Position numbers and translations under genes: made by a program. This document shows, one piece after another, positions 11,841 to 24,600 of a stretch of DNA of 64,000 nucleotides; position 1 is the first letter of the stretch, and every line of letters starts with the position of its first letter. Under the pieces are notes generated by a model. That model searched no databases and had not been told where the DNA came from. It saw only the letters and a program-made list of their open reading frames with translations. The DNA comes from Moringa oleifera (Eukaryota; Streptophyta; Magnoliopsida; Brassicales; Moringaceae), in contig JAJFZO010000889.1 of the NCBI GenBank assembly GCA_021397835.1, positions 1,054,001 to 1,118,000 of the forward strand, written 5' to 3'.

Positions 11841-12839
11841 ATGTCCAACTCCTCTTGCTTTCTGGCAATGGATTACCTTGCAAACCCTAACCCTAATTTC
11901 AGCTACCTTACCGAAACCATGGATCCATTGCCGGAGTTTGAAGTATCCGATTATCTGATTCTCGAAGATGCCTTCGAAGAGGATTCGTCGTCCCAAAGTA
12001 TGGCATCGTCGGAGAAGCTTGCTGGCAGAGGAGCAAGTCCGTCTAGTGGTGCAACATCAAGGAAGAGTACTAACATGCAAGTGACCATGTATTAAAATTA
12101 TTTTCTTTAATTCTCCTATTAAAACGAACTAATTTAAGATTGTATGCCACTAATTGTCGGTATTTTTATTGCTTAATTAAGCCATAACGATTGTTATCTT
12201 TCTTTTGATACTTACAGAAAATGTAAGAATGGAAAGAGTAACAAGTTGGATGTGGGGCATCGAGTCGCATTCAGAACGAAATCGGAGATGGAAGTCATGG
12301 ACGATGGATACAAATGGAGGAAATACGGGAAGAAATCGGTGAAAAACAGCCCTAATCCGAGGTAAACAACATTGATTAATTTATGTAATTATTGCAAATA
12401 ACTTTTATATATTTTGAGTTGGGTTTTTTCTTTTTTTCTGGGATTTGTTTATTACATGAAGTGATTAGGGCATAATTAATGCATCATAATCTGAAATTAA
12501 GAAGTGTACGAAGGCGTGTTACATGGATGTGATGATAATGGACCCCATGAGTGGTAAATCCATGTTTGGCTGGTTAGGCTAATGCAGGATGCCTGGCTAC
12601 AATGTGTCTATATCTATGGTGCTTTCATTATTAGAATATCTCCACTTTGCTTGCATAAAAGGCCAGTGGGAGCTAATAATAATAAACTCCTTTGATACTT
12701 ATCTTATCATCATCACCTTTCTCGGCTCTGACAATAAGGAAACGTTCAACTACATTACAAGAATCTATGTAAGAAAAGTCTTGTACGCAGACACTGGATC
12801 TGAATCATACAGTAGTTTTGTCTCGGCAGGATATTAGCT

Positions 12840-12875
<36 letters not shown>

Positions 12876-13011
12876 TGCAAGGCACAGCCACAAACACTTT
12901 CTTGATGTTATGCATAGTATCAATGATAGATCTAGGAAGTAGAAACAGGAAAACCGACTTGACACGAATATTACCCATATAAGCCCCCTCTGTGCTACGC
13001 TCTCTTGTGTC

Positions 13012-13048
<37 letters not shown>

Positions 13049-14328
13049 CACTGACTGATACACAAACGCATAGGCAAAAGCAGACACAAAGAGAGAGAGA
13101 GAGAGAGAGAGCGAGCTCCGAGAACAGTTGTTGAGACCAAAATTTGTTGAGAAAAAACGAAACTTGTCAAGGAGAGGGAAGAGGTAAGCCTCCGTGTCAA
13201 AGCTTGTTCCGGTACCACAAACGCAAAGCACCTAAGTTTAGATAGATGTGGCTTGTACACTGTGCCCATCAAGGCCTGTAATGAGCTTAAAGTCGCTAGC
13301 TACATATAGAAATGCCTTCGCCAAGCTCTTGCTTCCCAATCTGTGTTCTGTTAATATAGATCGACAGCTGCTGGGTAATGCCTTTTTTTGATAAATTAAT
13401 ATAATATTAAGGAATAGTTTTGCTTGCATTTGCACTGGATGAACAGTGAAATGATGAACACACACTTGGATTTGATGGGCTGATGAATGATCCCAAGACT
13501 CGAATATAGTATATGTGCTTATATAATATGTGCTTTAGCTTTCATTATACAGGTTTATTTTTTATTCTTGTGCCCGTTGGGCTGCCTTGATCTTACAATA
13601 ATCTTCATTCGGTACTGTAAGTATATATTCAATGGCATTAGAGAAAGGATACAGATATATAAGCACAACATACAGTGATGCAGGTGGTGGATGTTGAAAT
13701 GAACTATAATATATGCTTGTGGTCCAAAAGGTCACTCTCCAATTTGCACAGAAGTTGCTTGTTTTGAAGCAAATAACAAGAGCAAGTGGATTATTAAAAG
13801 TGTAATGGATCTTTTTTTTTTTTTTTTAACATTTAAAGGAGTCTATGGTGGAAACAGCACAGGTTTTAAGCCACAGCGTGTCAAAGATTTTTCATGCTTG
13901 GTGTAGTAACCACATGAACATAATCTTCCTTTCCACTAAAAAACTGAAACCCAGAACTTGAAAATATGATTCTTGACATTGTAATATGTTTTCTTTAATA
14001 CCCGGATTAACTATCCATAGATATTTTGTCGGCTCATGCTTGTTTGATTGTGATATATATGTAAGAGCAATGTATCTCTTACCCATATATATTAATGTTA
14101 ATTAGATATGGATTAATGTGCAGGAATTACTATAAGTGCTCAAGTGGGGGGTGCCATGTGAAGAAAAGGATAGAAAGAGACAGAGAAGACGCAAGCTACG
14201 TGATAACGACTTATGAGGGAGTCCACAATCATGAGAGCCCTTGTGTCATCTACTATAACCAGATGCCTCTCTTGGCTCCTAATGCTTGGCCTATGCAATC
14301 TTCTCCTCCCTCTTGCTCTTCCTCATGA
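11841..14328 (+). CDS. WRKY51: Group IIc WRKY transcription factor with WRKYGKK core (WRKY51/50-like)
   Basis: Nuclear DNA-binding regulator; Arabidopsis WRKY50/51 act in salicylate/jasmonate defence signalling. Exons 11841-12088, 12218-12361 and 14124-14328, total 597 bases (198 residues). Donors GTATTA and GTAAAC; acceptors TTACAG and GTGCAG; both introns phase 2. The second intron splits the WRKY domain after NPR, the conserved position in this family. The domain core is WRKYGKK (116-122), not WRKYGQK, followed by a C-x4-C-x23-H-x-H zinc site (C136, C141, H165, H167). The N-terminus is acidic (LPEFEVSDYLILEDAFEED). The first ATG at 11841 is used; M10 is an alternative. LIP1 follows downstream, as At5g64813 follows WRKY51 (At5g64810) in Arabidopsis as I remember it. 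The 1.76-kb second intron holds three CT/GA microsatellites. Confidence 0.93.
12843..12872. repeat. (CT)15 microsatellite in WRKY intron 2
   Basis: Fifteen CT units in the second intron of the WRKY gene. Confidence 0.92.
13014..13111. repeat. (CT)16 ... (GA)11 inverted microsatellite pair in WRKY intron 2
   Basis: A CT tract at 13014-13045 faces a GA tract at 13090-13111 across 44 bases. In the intron transcript the CU and GA tracts could pair into a stem of about 22 bp. The Glu-Arg repeat frames seen on the other strand are an artefact of these repeats. Confidence 0.85.
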
Positions 14329-14329
14329 A

Positions 14330-16190
14330 CCAACTCGTCTCAACCAGCTTGCTCCATCTCTATTGCTACTCAAATCATCTATCTATTGTGTATACTAATA
14401 TAAATTAAGCTTCAAAGAGTCCACGTATGGCTTACTTTAATCAGTTAATTAGCTAGAAGAGTGAAGTGCTGTACGTACTTACGATTTTATCTAATTTGAT
14501 CTGGTCCCTCGGGCTGATTACAAACAGTTTTTAATAGAATTAATTGCCTTTCTTATGGTAACTTTTATCTAGCTAGCTTATTCTCTCAATAGCGAGGAGT
14601 GGATCAATTTTCATTAATTTGACAACTTCATATAATTAGCCCTGGATTAATTCTAAAGCAGTGTGCTCATAAATCTGCAAAAGCAAAAATGTTCCCAGTA
14701 TTCAATGGTGACAGAAACATTTTCCCCTACTTAATTCAATCCTTAAAATTTGTCAATCAGCTTATGTTTAATTAGCCAGCAAATTTCAGATTAATTAAAG
14801 GGTGAATTAGGGGAAAAAATTAAAATTTAAGAAACTCATAGTTGCATTTACCATTTTCATGCCTATACTTGCAACACTGACATATTGGTTCAGAGAAGTT
14901 CACCAATATTCCCAATCTGTATTTTATTTCTAACATTAACTTTAATTATAATTATAAATTAAGTTCTACCCATATTTAAAATGAAACAAAGAGAGATTCA
15001 AATACTGTTGATATTTATTTAATTTACTCTTAATATATATGGATATTATACTATTTTTGACAATATATGATCATATTGTGAATATTATTTATTTAGATAT
15101 TAAGTCATTAATTACAAAATTTCATCTTTTATATACATCTTTCACAGATTTAAATTGAATCTATAAACTGAAAAGAATTAATATCCTGTAAATTATTTAG
15201 TTTGTGATTTTTGAATGATATAAATTTAAAAAATATTTTCATATATTATCACCTATATAACTTCTTAAGTTTACATGAAAAGAGAATTGTAATATAATTT
15301 TTTTTCCTAAAATACTTCATCTGCATTTAAAAATTAAAGTAAAATTTTGATATTTTTTTAAAAATTAATATTGTTTCAAGATTATATAACAATTCAAGTA
15401 AATGACTTCAAAAATCTGTATTAATGTTATTATTTGCTTCTAAAATTTTGATAACATATATATCACCTGTTATTTATTTAAATAAAAATAATAATTTTTA
15501 TTTTTAATTAAATTTAGAATACCCGAATTAAGTTTACCAATGGCTTGTAACTCATAAGCTAATTCATTTACCATTTGATTGCGTGAATTTTATTTTGGTT
15601 TTTAATAATAAAATAAAGTTTAAATTACTTATTTTAAAAATAAGAGTCGTAGATTTTAAATTTAAAATAGAATCATTCGATGTACTTATCATTTAAACAG
15701 AATTGTACTCATTTATTTTATTTAAATGTATATATTTATATATATTAAATTTTATAAATATATAAAATTAATCAATTAAACAAATCAACAATATATCTCT
15801 TTTTTTTTTTGAATTTGTACATTTTTTATAAGGTAATTTATTTTATTTTAAATAAATATTATTAATGTTATTTAAAATTTATCTTAAAATTAAATAATAA
15901 TATATATTATTCATTAATATTTTGATTTCAATATTATATATAAATAATGTATTAAATTAATTTGTCACATATTTAATATCATAGAAATTTAAAGTTATTA
16001 GTTTACTATTTTTTATATAATTTTTATTAATATTTATTTAGTATGTCAAGATTTATTTTTTTATTTATATATTTTTTAAAAATAATAATGAGATTATTTA
16101 TTAAGTTGATTTATATAAAATTTGTTGAGTCAACTTTCATATATGACTTATTTAAAATTTATTAAATTGATCCATTTAAAACCCAATAAA
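14330..16190. other. Intergenic, very AT-rich; 3' flank of the WRKY gene
   Basis: The first few hundred bases should hold the WRKY 3' untranslated region. From about 14900 it is A/T runs without coding potential or a recognisable repeat structure. Confidence 0.6.
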
Positions 16191-16194
16191 ATAA

Positions 16195-16965
16195 TTCACC
16201 AGTATAACTTGACGGATAAAACTCATGAGTAAATCATGGATTGTATATTTTTTCAAATGGTTACTATAAAAAAACAAACATATTTTGTTACGGATCAAGT
16301 TTGAGTCATTATTTGTTTTTTTAGTCGAACTAACTCAATTGAGCTTGTTGCCGACCTTGATAACTAGGCAACCAAAAACGGTTAACTTGGACATGAGCTT
16401 CAATCATGTATAGGCCTAATTTATATTTTTGATTGAGTCTACTTAGACAAGAAGTGAACTAAATAAGTTTAAAGTTAAACTTCTTGTTCGAAAGGATGTG
16501 ATACGTGAGTTACATGCACAATTTTTTTCTTATTTATTTATTAATTTTAAAAGATTCTTGCAAAAATTAACTGGTGACTTAAGATGACAAACAACGATGA
16601 ATAATGATGCAAGCTCATCAAATAAAATATGAAATGGGCTATATAAAATGATTTTGTAAGTCTATGTTTCTTGCAGTGCATGACCAATACTTCATGATCA
16701 TAGTTTCGTTTTTATTAAATTTTTCATAAATTTACACTCATATTGAAACCCTATTCAAACCAATACAAATTATTATGTATTATTCTTTAATATGTTTCAT
16801 GAGATTTTAGTAAGCGAAAGAATTATAATTGAGATTCTGATCGAGAGCTTGCTTCTATTGTCTTTTAACTTCTTATTTTCTCTATTTTAACATTTTGTTG
16901 CACTCGACACATTTTTATTAAGACGATTTGTCTTGCAAAAACTCGATGAAAGTTGATATTTAAGA
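16195..16965. mobile_element. Diverged direct copy of the right arm of the 19.8-21.5 kb foldback element
   Basis: Recognisable base for base, with substitutions and small gaps, against about 20690-21335: shared stretches include the 'agacaagaagtgaac / agacaagagatgtgc' region, the 'aataaaatatg' segment and the final 'gcgatttgtcttg ... actcgatgaaa' block. Its first 60 bases match the loop of the foldback in reverse. No open frame; probably a non-coding transposon or LTR fragment. It abuts the broken LIP1 copy. Confidence 0.65.
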
Positions 16966-17690
16966 GAGAAAAAGAAAATATTAATTTAAACTGGTATGTT
17001 TTGTTGCAGAACTTGACTGGTGGACAGTTAACTTTCCCGACCTGAAACACAAAATATTGTTGCATATGATTAATTGTCCTTATTGATTTAGTGTGGCTGA
17101 AGACCTACAATGTTTCATCATAGAGCAGAGGATGTGAAGAGGTTAGCTGTAGAAGTTCGTTTAATTTCCAAATCATCTCTGCCCTCCTTAAGTTCATAGT
17201 AATCTACATATGAGAGGGTTACAAAATGAAAGTGTTACCATACTGTATTGGTTGTTAAGTTCTTTTTCAGCTCCTCTTGGTTCTGGTGGGCGTGGTGGCC
17301 TTCCTGTCTCATATATTGTTATTGATAACAAAGCTGAAATTGCTGCAAAAGAGGGTACAAGAGGAAGCAGTGGTAATCTCGTTGAGGTAGCTCGCCAGTG
17401 GGTTGAGAAGCAGGGTTTGCTTCCATCTAGTGAGGAACTTCCATTGACTGAGACTTTTCCAGGCAGTGGAGGTCTTATTGCGGTAAGCATTTCAACTTCA
17501 GCATTCACCTGCTTTGGTGCTGATCTGCCTGAAATTTGGATTCTACTTTAGCCTTTGTTGTAATAGCTACTGGGAGAAAACTTGTTAGTAAACTTGAAGA
17601 GCTATTAAATTGACTTAGGACGTTGCAGTGGAGTAGGTAGCGAAATCCGTCCTGTTTTGTCTTCTGTTGCTATGGCATGAAATGATGTAG
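16966..17690 (+). pseudogene. Truncated, internally deleted copy of LIP1
   Basis: Three LIP1 segments are fused: intron 1 sequence (16966-17205, matching about 21995-22235), a short intron 1 piece (17206-17262, matching about 23488-23545), then part of exon 4 plus the start of intron 4 (17263-17690, matching 24949-25379). Exons 1-3 and 5-7 are missing, as is the first part of exon 4, so the P-loop is gone. The remaining exon encodes SAPLGSGGRGGLPVSYIVID, with NKAE in place of NKAD in the G4 motif. The exon still ends in GCG before GTAAGC. Homology to the intact gene stops sharply at 17690. Deletion joins occur at T-rich microhomology. Not expected to make a GTPase. Confidence 0.88.
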
Positions 17691-18166
17691 ATTATTATTA
17701 TTTCAATTAATAATAATTTCTACAAAAATTATTTCAAATTGAGAAAAAAAGCTAAAATTAGCAACTTGGGCGAAATGAGCTTCAAAACGATGTCATTTTG
17801 CTTTATAACATAATTATTTCGCTCTCATTCAATCCCTAAATAAAGTTAACGTCATTTAAATTTGATAAATAGAAAGTTTAATTTGATTATGATTATTTAA
17901 TTAAAATTTATTCGAATATTTTTTGAAGTTTAAAATTAATTTTTGAGAAGATTTTTTTAATATTTTTTATTTTAAATTTTTCTTGTAATCTGTTAATTTA
18001 AATTAATAAATTAATCATTAAAACTTAATTTTATTCTTAGCCAACTTCAAATTTGTATCATCCATCTTAAAATATAAAAGTTTATTTGATAATACAAACT
18101 AACATTAAAACTTTATAAAGTTTTTATTCTTTAATTTGCTTAAATTTTATAGATTTTATTTTAATT
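17691..18166. other. AT-rich spacer between the two duplicated segments
   Basis: No match to either duplicated locus and no coding potential; A/T-rich. It separates the LIP1 remnant from the leader copy. Confidence 0.6.
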
Positions 18167-18561
18167 TTATACCTTTTATGAAAAATTAAGAAGTCTTGGC
18201 GCTTCAGATTTTGGAAGGGTTGACTAATTTAGGTAACTCCCGCCAATCGTTTGTGACAGAACTTCGGTATAAGAAGTGTGTAAAAATAATAATTGAGGAG
18301 ATTCATTAATTTCTCAGTCTAAGAAATTACAGTGAGAAGAAAATAAAATTACTTTTTAAAAAATCAGAAAATGTGGAAAAAGGGCCAAGGATTAAATATA
18401 TAAACAGAGGTAATTATTTTATTTACTTTGTGTTGAAGGCAATGTAAGCATGTGCAGCGACGAAAGGGGACGAGATCTCCACATACTGTTACAGGATCCC
18501 TGCTCTTAAGCCCAGTGAGTACGATTGAGCCTGAGACGCTGCTGCTTTACAGGTTGCTCCT

Positions 18562-18603
<42 letters not shown>

Positions 18604-19820
18604 CGTGTGTGTCTGTTGTATGAAAATCCCTAACCCATGTCTTTTATCTTTAATTTAAATCCGATTTGGAATTTGTTTTGTCTTCGCGTTTGGTACCATG
18701 GGAATTGAACCTTAACTGTTGTTAACGTTAATAACTGCCTTATTAAATTTCTAATTTGATATGTCGCGATGCTTTGTTTTCCTAATTTTTTGCCTCAATA
18801 ATGGCACTACCTGTAATACTGTAGTAATGGTAATTGTAATTATCATCTGATGCAATTTTTCCTAAAGACACGGGTTTCATTACAATCTCTGCTTGCTGCT
18901 ATAATTTTTTGATGTCACTTGATGTATCAGTAATGTGGGTTAAACTTGATGGTCAGAAAAGAAGCTGTTTTTTGTTTAGGAAACTAGCAATGCAGTATTT
19001 TGCCCTTTAGCTGTTGAATTATGGTTTCTCATTGAAGCCCATGAGGAAAGGAGAAAGGAATGAACGCGTAGGGGAGCTATTTCTGAGATATGATGATTTG
19101 ATGTCTTTGGTAGAACCTTCATGGTAGTAATTAGGCCATTTTAGCGATAAGGTCTGTTTTCAGGTTATATCAATATTTACCCTTTTGCTGTGTTTGTTAT
19201 TGTTTGGTTCACTGCGTTGTGTCTGTGGAGCTCTTGAATGCACTTTACATTTTCAAATATTCTTTTGGTGACATCCATTTACACTTATTCCTTATTGTTT
19301 GTGGGGGAATCCTAATCAGCTCAAATGGTTAATGAAACGCAGTGGCAGTTATGCTAAGAGCACAACAATGTAGGTTTCTATAAATTACAGCAGATCGTCT
19401 TGAGTTTTCTGGTGCTACTCTTAAGTATGATGCAACTTTCTTACTTTATATGACAACAAGCTCCATTTAAATTTTATACAGAAAATATTATGTAGACAGA
19501 GCAATTTCCTTGACAGGCAGCATCCTTGAGTATCATAGTCTACCTTCCATTATCTTGTTTCCTTTAAGATTCGTGAGGGAGAAAAACCTTATAGTTCTTT
19601 TACACATTATGAAACTATATCCTTCATTGTCTTGTTTATATGCTTTTCTAATCAGCAGTTTGCATCGTAGTTTTATTTTTAACTCTGCCTTAATTTTCTT
19701 CTTTGTAATAAAAGTGTTATCGCTTTTTGTTCATTCATTTGCTGAAAAGAATATGTTAAGTTTGCTGAGACTTAAATATACGCAAACAATTCTAATGCAG
19801 AATCTTACAACTAAGTTAAT
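18167..19820 (+). repeat. Orphan duplicate of the promoter, first exon and leader intron of the ten-cysteine protein gene
   Basis: Matches 34775-36423 over its whole length with moderate divergence. It includes the CGACGAAAGGGGA leader segment, the CCCAGTGAGTAC probable splice donor, the CT tract (18566-18598, here extended by GT) and intron sequence down to TTCTAATGCAG AATC. The homology stops at 19820, just before the coding exon. The copy therefore has a possible promoter but no coding region. What follows is the foldback element. Confidence 0.85.
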
Positions 19821-21463
19821 ATCAAATAAAGATCTACTTAGAACAAGCAATCAAAACTAGTCATTTCTCGATAAAATTACTATCAACTTTTGCAATTCTA
19901 AGAAACTGAATTCCACGCCACAGATTTAACGACAAATAATAGACAGAAACTTGATATCTTTTCATCGAGTTCTTACAAGACAAATTGCCTTAATAAGAAT
20001 GTGTCGACCTCAACGTTTGGATAGAGAAAACAAGAAGTTAAAGAAAATAGAAGCAAACTTTAAATTAGAATCTGATTTATAATTTTTTCGCTTGCTTAAA
20101 TCTCATAAAACAAATTAAAGGGTAACACATGAAAATTAGGATCGATTTGGGTAAGGTTCCAATGCGAGTGTAGATTCATGGGAAAGATGACAAAGGCGGT
20201 CTGCGATTGGGAAGTGTTGATCATGCGTTACAAGGAGTGTAGATTTGGGAGGTTGTTTTATATATCCCATTCCATATTTTGTTGGAGAGGCTTGCATCAT
20301 TGTTCATCATTGTCTGTTGTCCTTAGGCTACCCGTTAATTCTTGCTGGAAAGGTTAATAAATAAATAAGAAAAAAAAGTGTCTCTAAGTCATGCGCCACA
20401 TTTTATCAGGAAAAAAGCTTAAATCTAACCTCATTGAGCCCATCTCTTGTCTAAGCAGACTCATAGCAAAAAAAAATAAGATAGGCTTACACGAGACTAA
20501 CACCCATGTCCAAATTGGTTGCTTTTGGTTGCCTTGGGTATCCGGCAACAGGTGAGCCGAGTCAGTTCGACCTAAAAAATTACGGTTTAAACTCGATTCA
20601 TAATAAAATGCAATAAATTTGAAAAATATATAACCCATGGGTTTTATCCATCGAGTTACACTGACCAATTTTGATCCATTACTATAAAAAATTAGTTATA
20701 TTTTATTGTGAATGAAGTTTGAGTCGTAATTTTTTGGGTCAGACTGACCTGTTGTCATGATACCTAAGGCAATCAAAAACAACTAATTTGGACGTAAGCC
20801 TCAGTCACGTGTAGGTCTAGTTTATTTTTTAGGCTATGAGTTTGCTTAGACAAGAGATGTGCTCAGTGGAGTTAGATTTAAGCTTTTTGTTCTAAAGGAC
20901 ATGGCTGGTGGGCTACAGACACTTATTTATTTATCAACTTTAATAATACTTCCAACAAGAATCACGAGTGACTTAAGGACAATAGACATGCGGTGAACAG
21001 TGATGCAAACCCCTCCAATAAAATATGCAATGAGATATATAAAATGACATCCCAAATCTACGCTCTTTGTAGCGTATGATCAACACATTTCGATCACAGT
21101 TTTGCCTTTATCACCTTTCTCACGAATTGGAGCCTTATTTAAGTCGATCCAAATTATTATGTCTTACTCTTTAATTTATTTTATAATATTAAAATAAGCG
21201 AAGAATTATAATCAGATTTCGATCGAGGGTTTGCTTCTATTCTTTCTAGCTCATTGTTTTCTCTATCCAAACGTTAAGCTCATGACATTCTTGTTGAGGC
21301 GATTTGTTTTGTAAAAACTCGATGAAAAGATATCAAGTTTCAGTTATTTGTCGTTAGATTTGTCGGTGTGAAATTCAGTTTCTTAAAATTGCAAAGATCG
21401 GTAGTGATTCTATCGAGAAATGACCAAATTTGGCTGCATGTTTTGGGTAGATCTTTGTTTGAT
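19821..21463. mobile_element. 1.64-kb foldback element (long near-palindrome) upstream of LIP1
   Basis: The left arm (19821 to about 20630) is the reverse complement of the right arm (about 20690-21463) over about 800 bases, with a loop of roughly 60 bases. Matching landmarks: ATCAAATAAAGATCTAC at 19821 against the complement of the segment ending 21463; TCATTTCTCGAT at 19861 against ATCGAGAAATGA; the 'gtgttgatcatgcg' segment near 20215 against the complement of 'cgtatgatcaacac' at 21073; 'aagcttaaatctaac' at 20416 against its complement at 20876. Similarity looks like 75-80 percent with small gaps. No open frame, no clear terminal sequence and no clear target-site duplication. It could be a foldback transposon or two head-to-head copies of a shorter repeat. 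Its transcript would form a long hairpin. Confidence 0.82.
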
Positions 21464-21625
21464 TTTCATGTAACATGGATTTTGAATCCATAGTTGGGAT
21501 ATCCATCTTTATAAACTGTTGTTTTGCATTGAGTTTCAGCGGGTTTATGGGACTTGATTGTTGTAAAGTGAGGTGGGCATTTGTTCCTGAATTGTTTTGA
21601 GGTGATAAATTCTGTTGAAGGAAGT

Positions 21626-24600
21626 ATGTTCTGGAGAGAACGTGAGAGGGAGAACAAAGACCACAGTGGTGGACCGCCGTGTGGGCAAGTTCGAGTACTT
21701 CTTGTTGGTGACTCAGGTATTTAAAATCCTGTTCACAGTTTCTTTTCTTCTTCATTTGTTCTTTATGTTCTATTTGCTAGCTTTTTTAACAATTCTGATT
21801 GACTCAGTTTGATTGTCTTGTTTGTTGTGCTTCTAGTACATGATTGATTCTAGTGGATTCATTTGGTGGAGCCTTATGCATGAAGTGTGGTCATTGAAAT
21901 TTCATATTATGAAATTTGACTGCAAGCTTAGTTGTATCCTAGGATTTGTTGAATTGAAGGAAATCAAGAGAGGAAAGAAGTGTATGCTCTGAGAGAGGGA
22001 AAGAGAATTACTAATTTACTCTAGTATGTTTTGTTGTATAACTTGACTGATGGACAGTGAACTTTTCCAAACCTGAAACAGAAAATATTTTTACGTTTGA
22101 TTATTGTCCTTGTAGATCTAATGTGTTTTAAGACCTGCTCTGTTTCATCATAGAGCAGAGGTTGTGAAGGGGTTAGCTGTAGAAGTTCGTTTAATTTCCA
22201 AGTCATCTCTGCCCTCCTTAAGTTCATAGTAATCTGTGATATTGTAGGAAGATTTTCAGGTTAGAGACATCCAAACTTCATTCTTAATTAATGTAAAACT
22301 GTAGATTCTGCTGGTTTACATTGCTTACTGAATCAATGGCAGTGATGAAACTGGACATGGGGCTCGTTCTATTCTCCCCACATCTGTGATACTCTTACTT
22401 GGTCGAATTTCTGGCCTCTCATCAAAATAAAAACAAAGTCAAATTCCTCATCTGTCTCTCTAGATACGTCAAACATTTCTCCTTCAAAGCTTAATAAAGG
22501 CCACAATTTATTGGCAACGTAGATGGAATTCCAAATTGAGTTGACTACGTTACTTACAAATGATTGTAGGGTATGTGTGGTTTAAACTATTGTGAGCATT
22601 TTTCTATAGGCATGGATCTTACTGATTGGGAGATAACTACTATTTGATTTGTATCACTGAATTCTGAATATAATTTTGATCTTATTATAATTGTTAAATG
22701 GTAGAGAACTGAAAAATTGGGGAAACTTTAACAGACAAGATGATTTTGGGACCGTAGGATTCATTTACTAATCCTCACCACTGATTAGGGTGTGATTTGA
22801 TTGCATTTAAATTAAGCAAACTTACATTATAAACCTGCTGCTTTGAAGTTCATCAAATAGTACGGTAGTCTTTTGTGAAATACCTGTTATTGTCAATGAA
22901 TTGATAAATTAGATATGGATTATTATTTTGCTCTCATTCCCTTTTCCATGTACCTTTTGTCTTCATGTAAGGCACACATGAGAAGCACAAGCCATCTATG
23001 CTTGAGATTCATACCATAAATTGTTGAAGAACTGTTGGGTCAAAAGAGAAGATTTGGGATGTATGGGAAGGAGTTGATTATTGTTGTTAAACATTTTGCA
23101 AACACATTGAGGTTTCCTTTATTTATCGTCAAAGTAGGATTTTTTTTGCTTGGCTGAGATCTTCCTGACTGAGGAAGTAAGAATTTGGGTTCCTTCCATG
23201 CGAGGGAAGGTGTATAAAAGTTCAATTGGGACTACTAAGCGTTCATTTATGGTTTAAGTGTATCATTATTGTTTTTTTTTTTTGTTAATGAAGCTTTCCA
23301 TGATATCCGACCCACGATTTTAAGTTGCTGCTTTGGTTAGGTGCCACAAATTTGTGATGCTAATGGTCCTTTATTTCATCAATTCAAGTTGAATCTGTAA
23401 ACCTTTGTACAAGATTTTGATATAAACTGGTTTTAAGGAACATATTTGATATAAAGTGGTTTTAAGAAATGCTCCCTTTTTTTAGCATATGAGAGGGTTA
23501 CAAAATAAAAGTGTTACCATACTGCACTAGTTGTTATGTTCTTTTACAGTGTGGTCCCGAAATTGAAGATTAAAAATCTGCATTCAGCTGAACTTCATGT
23601 TCTTTAATTCTACTTTATAGGACAAATGAAAAGAAGATGTTTGATATGGTTCATGAATTGAGTCTTTCTTATTAGACAAAAGTGTCTTCCCTTGTGCCCA
23701 CGTCGCAGACCCAAAAGAAGATTTCTTGTTATCATTTGTCTTAAACTGCATCAGATCAGAAGTATTCATCTTTAAATTTGTAATATGTTGTTAGGTGTTG
23801 GAAAAACTTCTCTTGTTCATCTGATTGTCAAAGGTTCTTCGATTGCTCGGCCCCCTCAAACAATTGGATGTACAGTTGGTGTAAAGGTAATTCCTTTATT
23901 ATTTTAACGATACTGGGAGCTAGTGCTAAGTTAAAGTCCTTATGATGTATTTACTTTTCTTCTTATCCAGCACATTACATACGGAAGTCCTAGTAGCTCT
24001 TCAAGCAGTATTAAAGGTGATTCTGAAAGAGATTTCTTTGTGGAACTATGGGATGTTTCGGGACATGACCGATACAAAGATTGCCGGTCTCTTTTCTATT
24101 CACAAATTAATGGTATGTACTGAATCTCATTGCTTTTATTCATATCATTATTCTTGATGATTAACGATTAACTCGTAATGAGAGAGGAACATTAAAAAGA
24201 AGAAAGAGAAACTTTTGAATGCTTCGGTTCTTTGCCTATACAGGTTAGATTCACAAATTTAAAATATTCCTTTGCTCATTATTGCATGAGTTGATGTTAG
24301 TGCTTCTCTTGATGCATGCCTTTTCCATTTAGTAGTGATTCAGAGTGGAATTTTCAGTTGTAAAAAGGGAGAGTTTGATGTCTGCGATTTTATCCTGCTT
24401 GTAACCTTCTAGGTAAGTTGCTGAATTGGTTGACAAATTCAAGGTTAATTATAAGGAAATTAATATGCTTATTGCAGTGATGGTATAAGGTATATTCTTG
24501 AGCCAGTGTAACAGGAATAACTGTATAAGCATCTTGCCATGCATATCTTTTATGTTCGTCGTAGTTTTTCATTTAAGCTGCATTTGATGTTTTTAGCCCT

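Noticed and set aside
12805..13272. 155-codon minus-strand frame rich in Glu-Arg
   Set aside because: Produced by CT/GA microsatellites within the WRKY second intron.
17210..17551. 113-codon frame considered as an intact small GTPase
   Set aside because: It lacks the P-loop and all exons before and after exon 4; the first part is translated intron sequence.
19510..19860. 116-codon plus-strand frame
   Set aside because: Lies in the duplicated leader intron; the matching region of the other copy (36.1-36.4 kb) does not keep the frame open.
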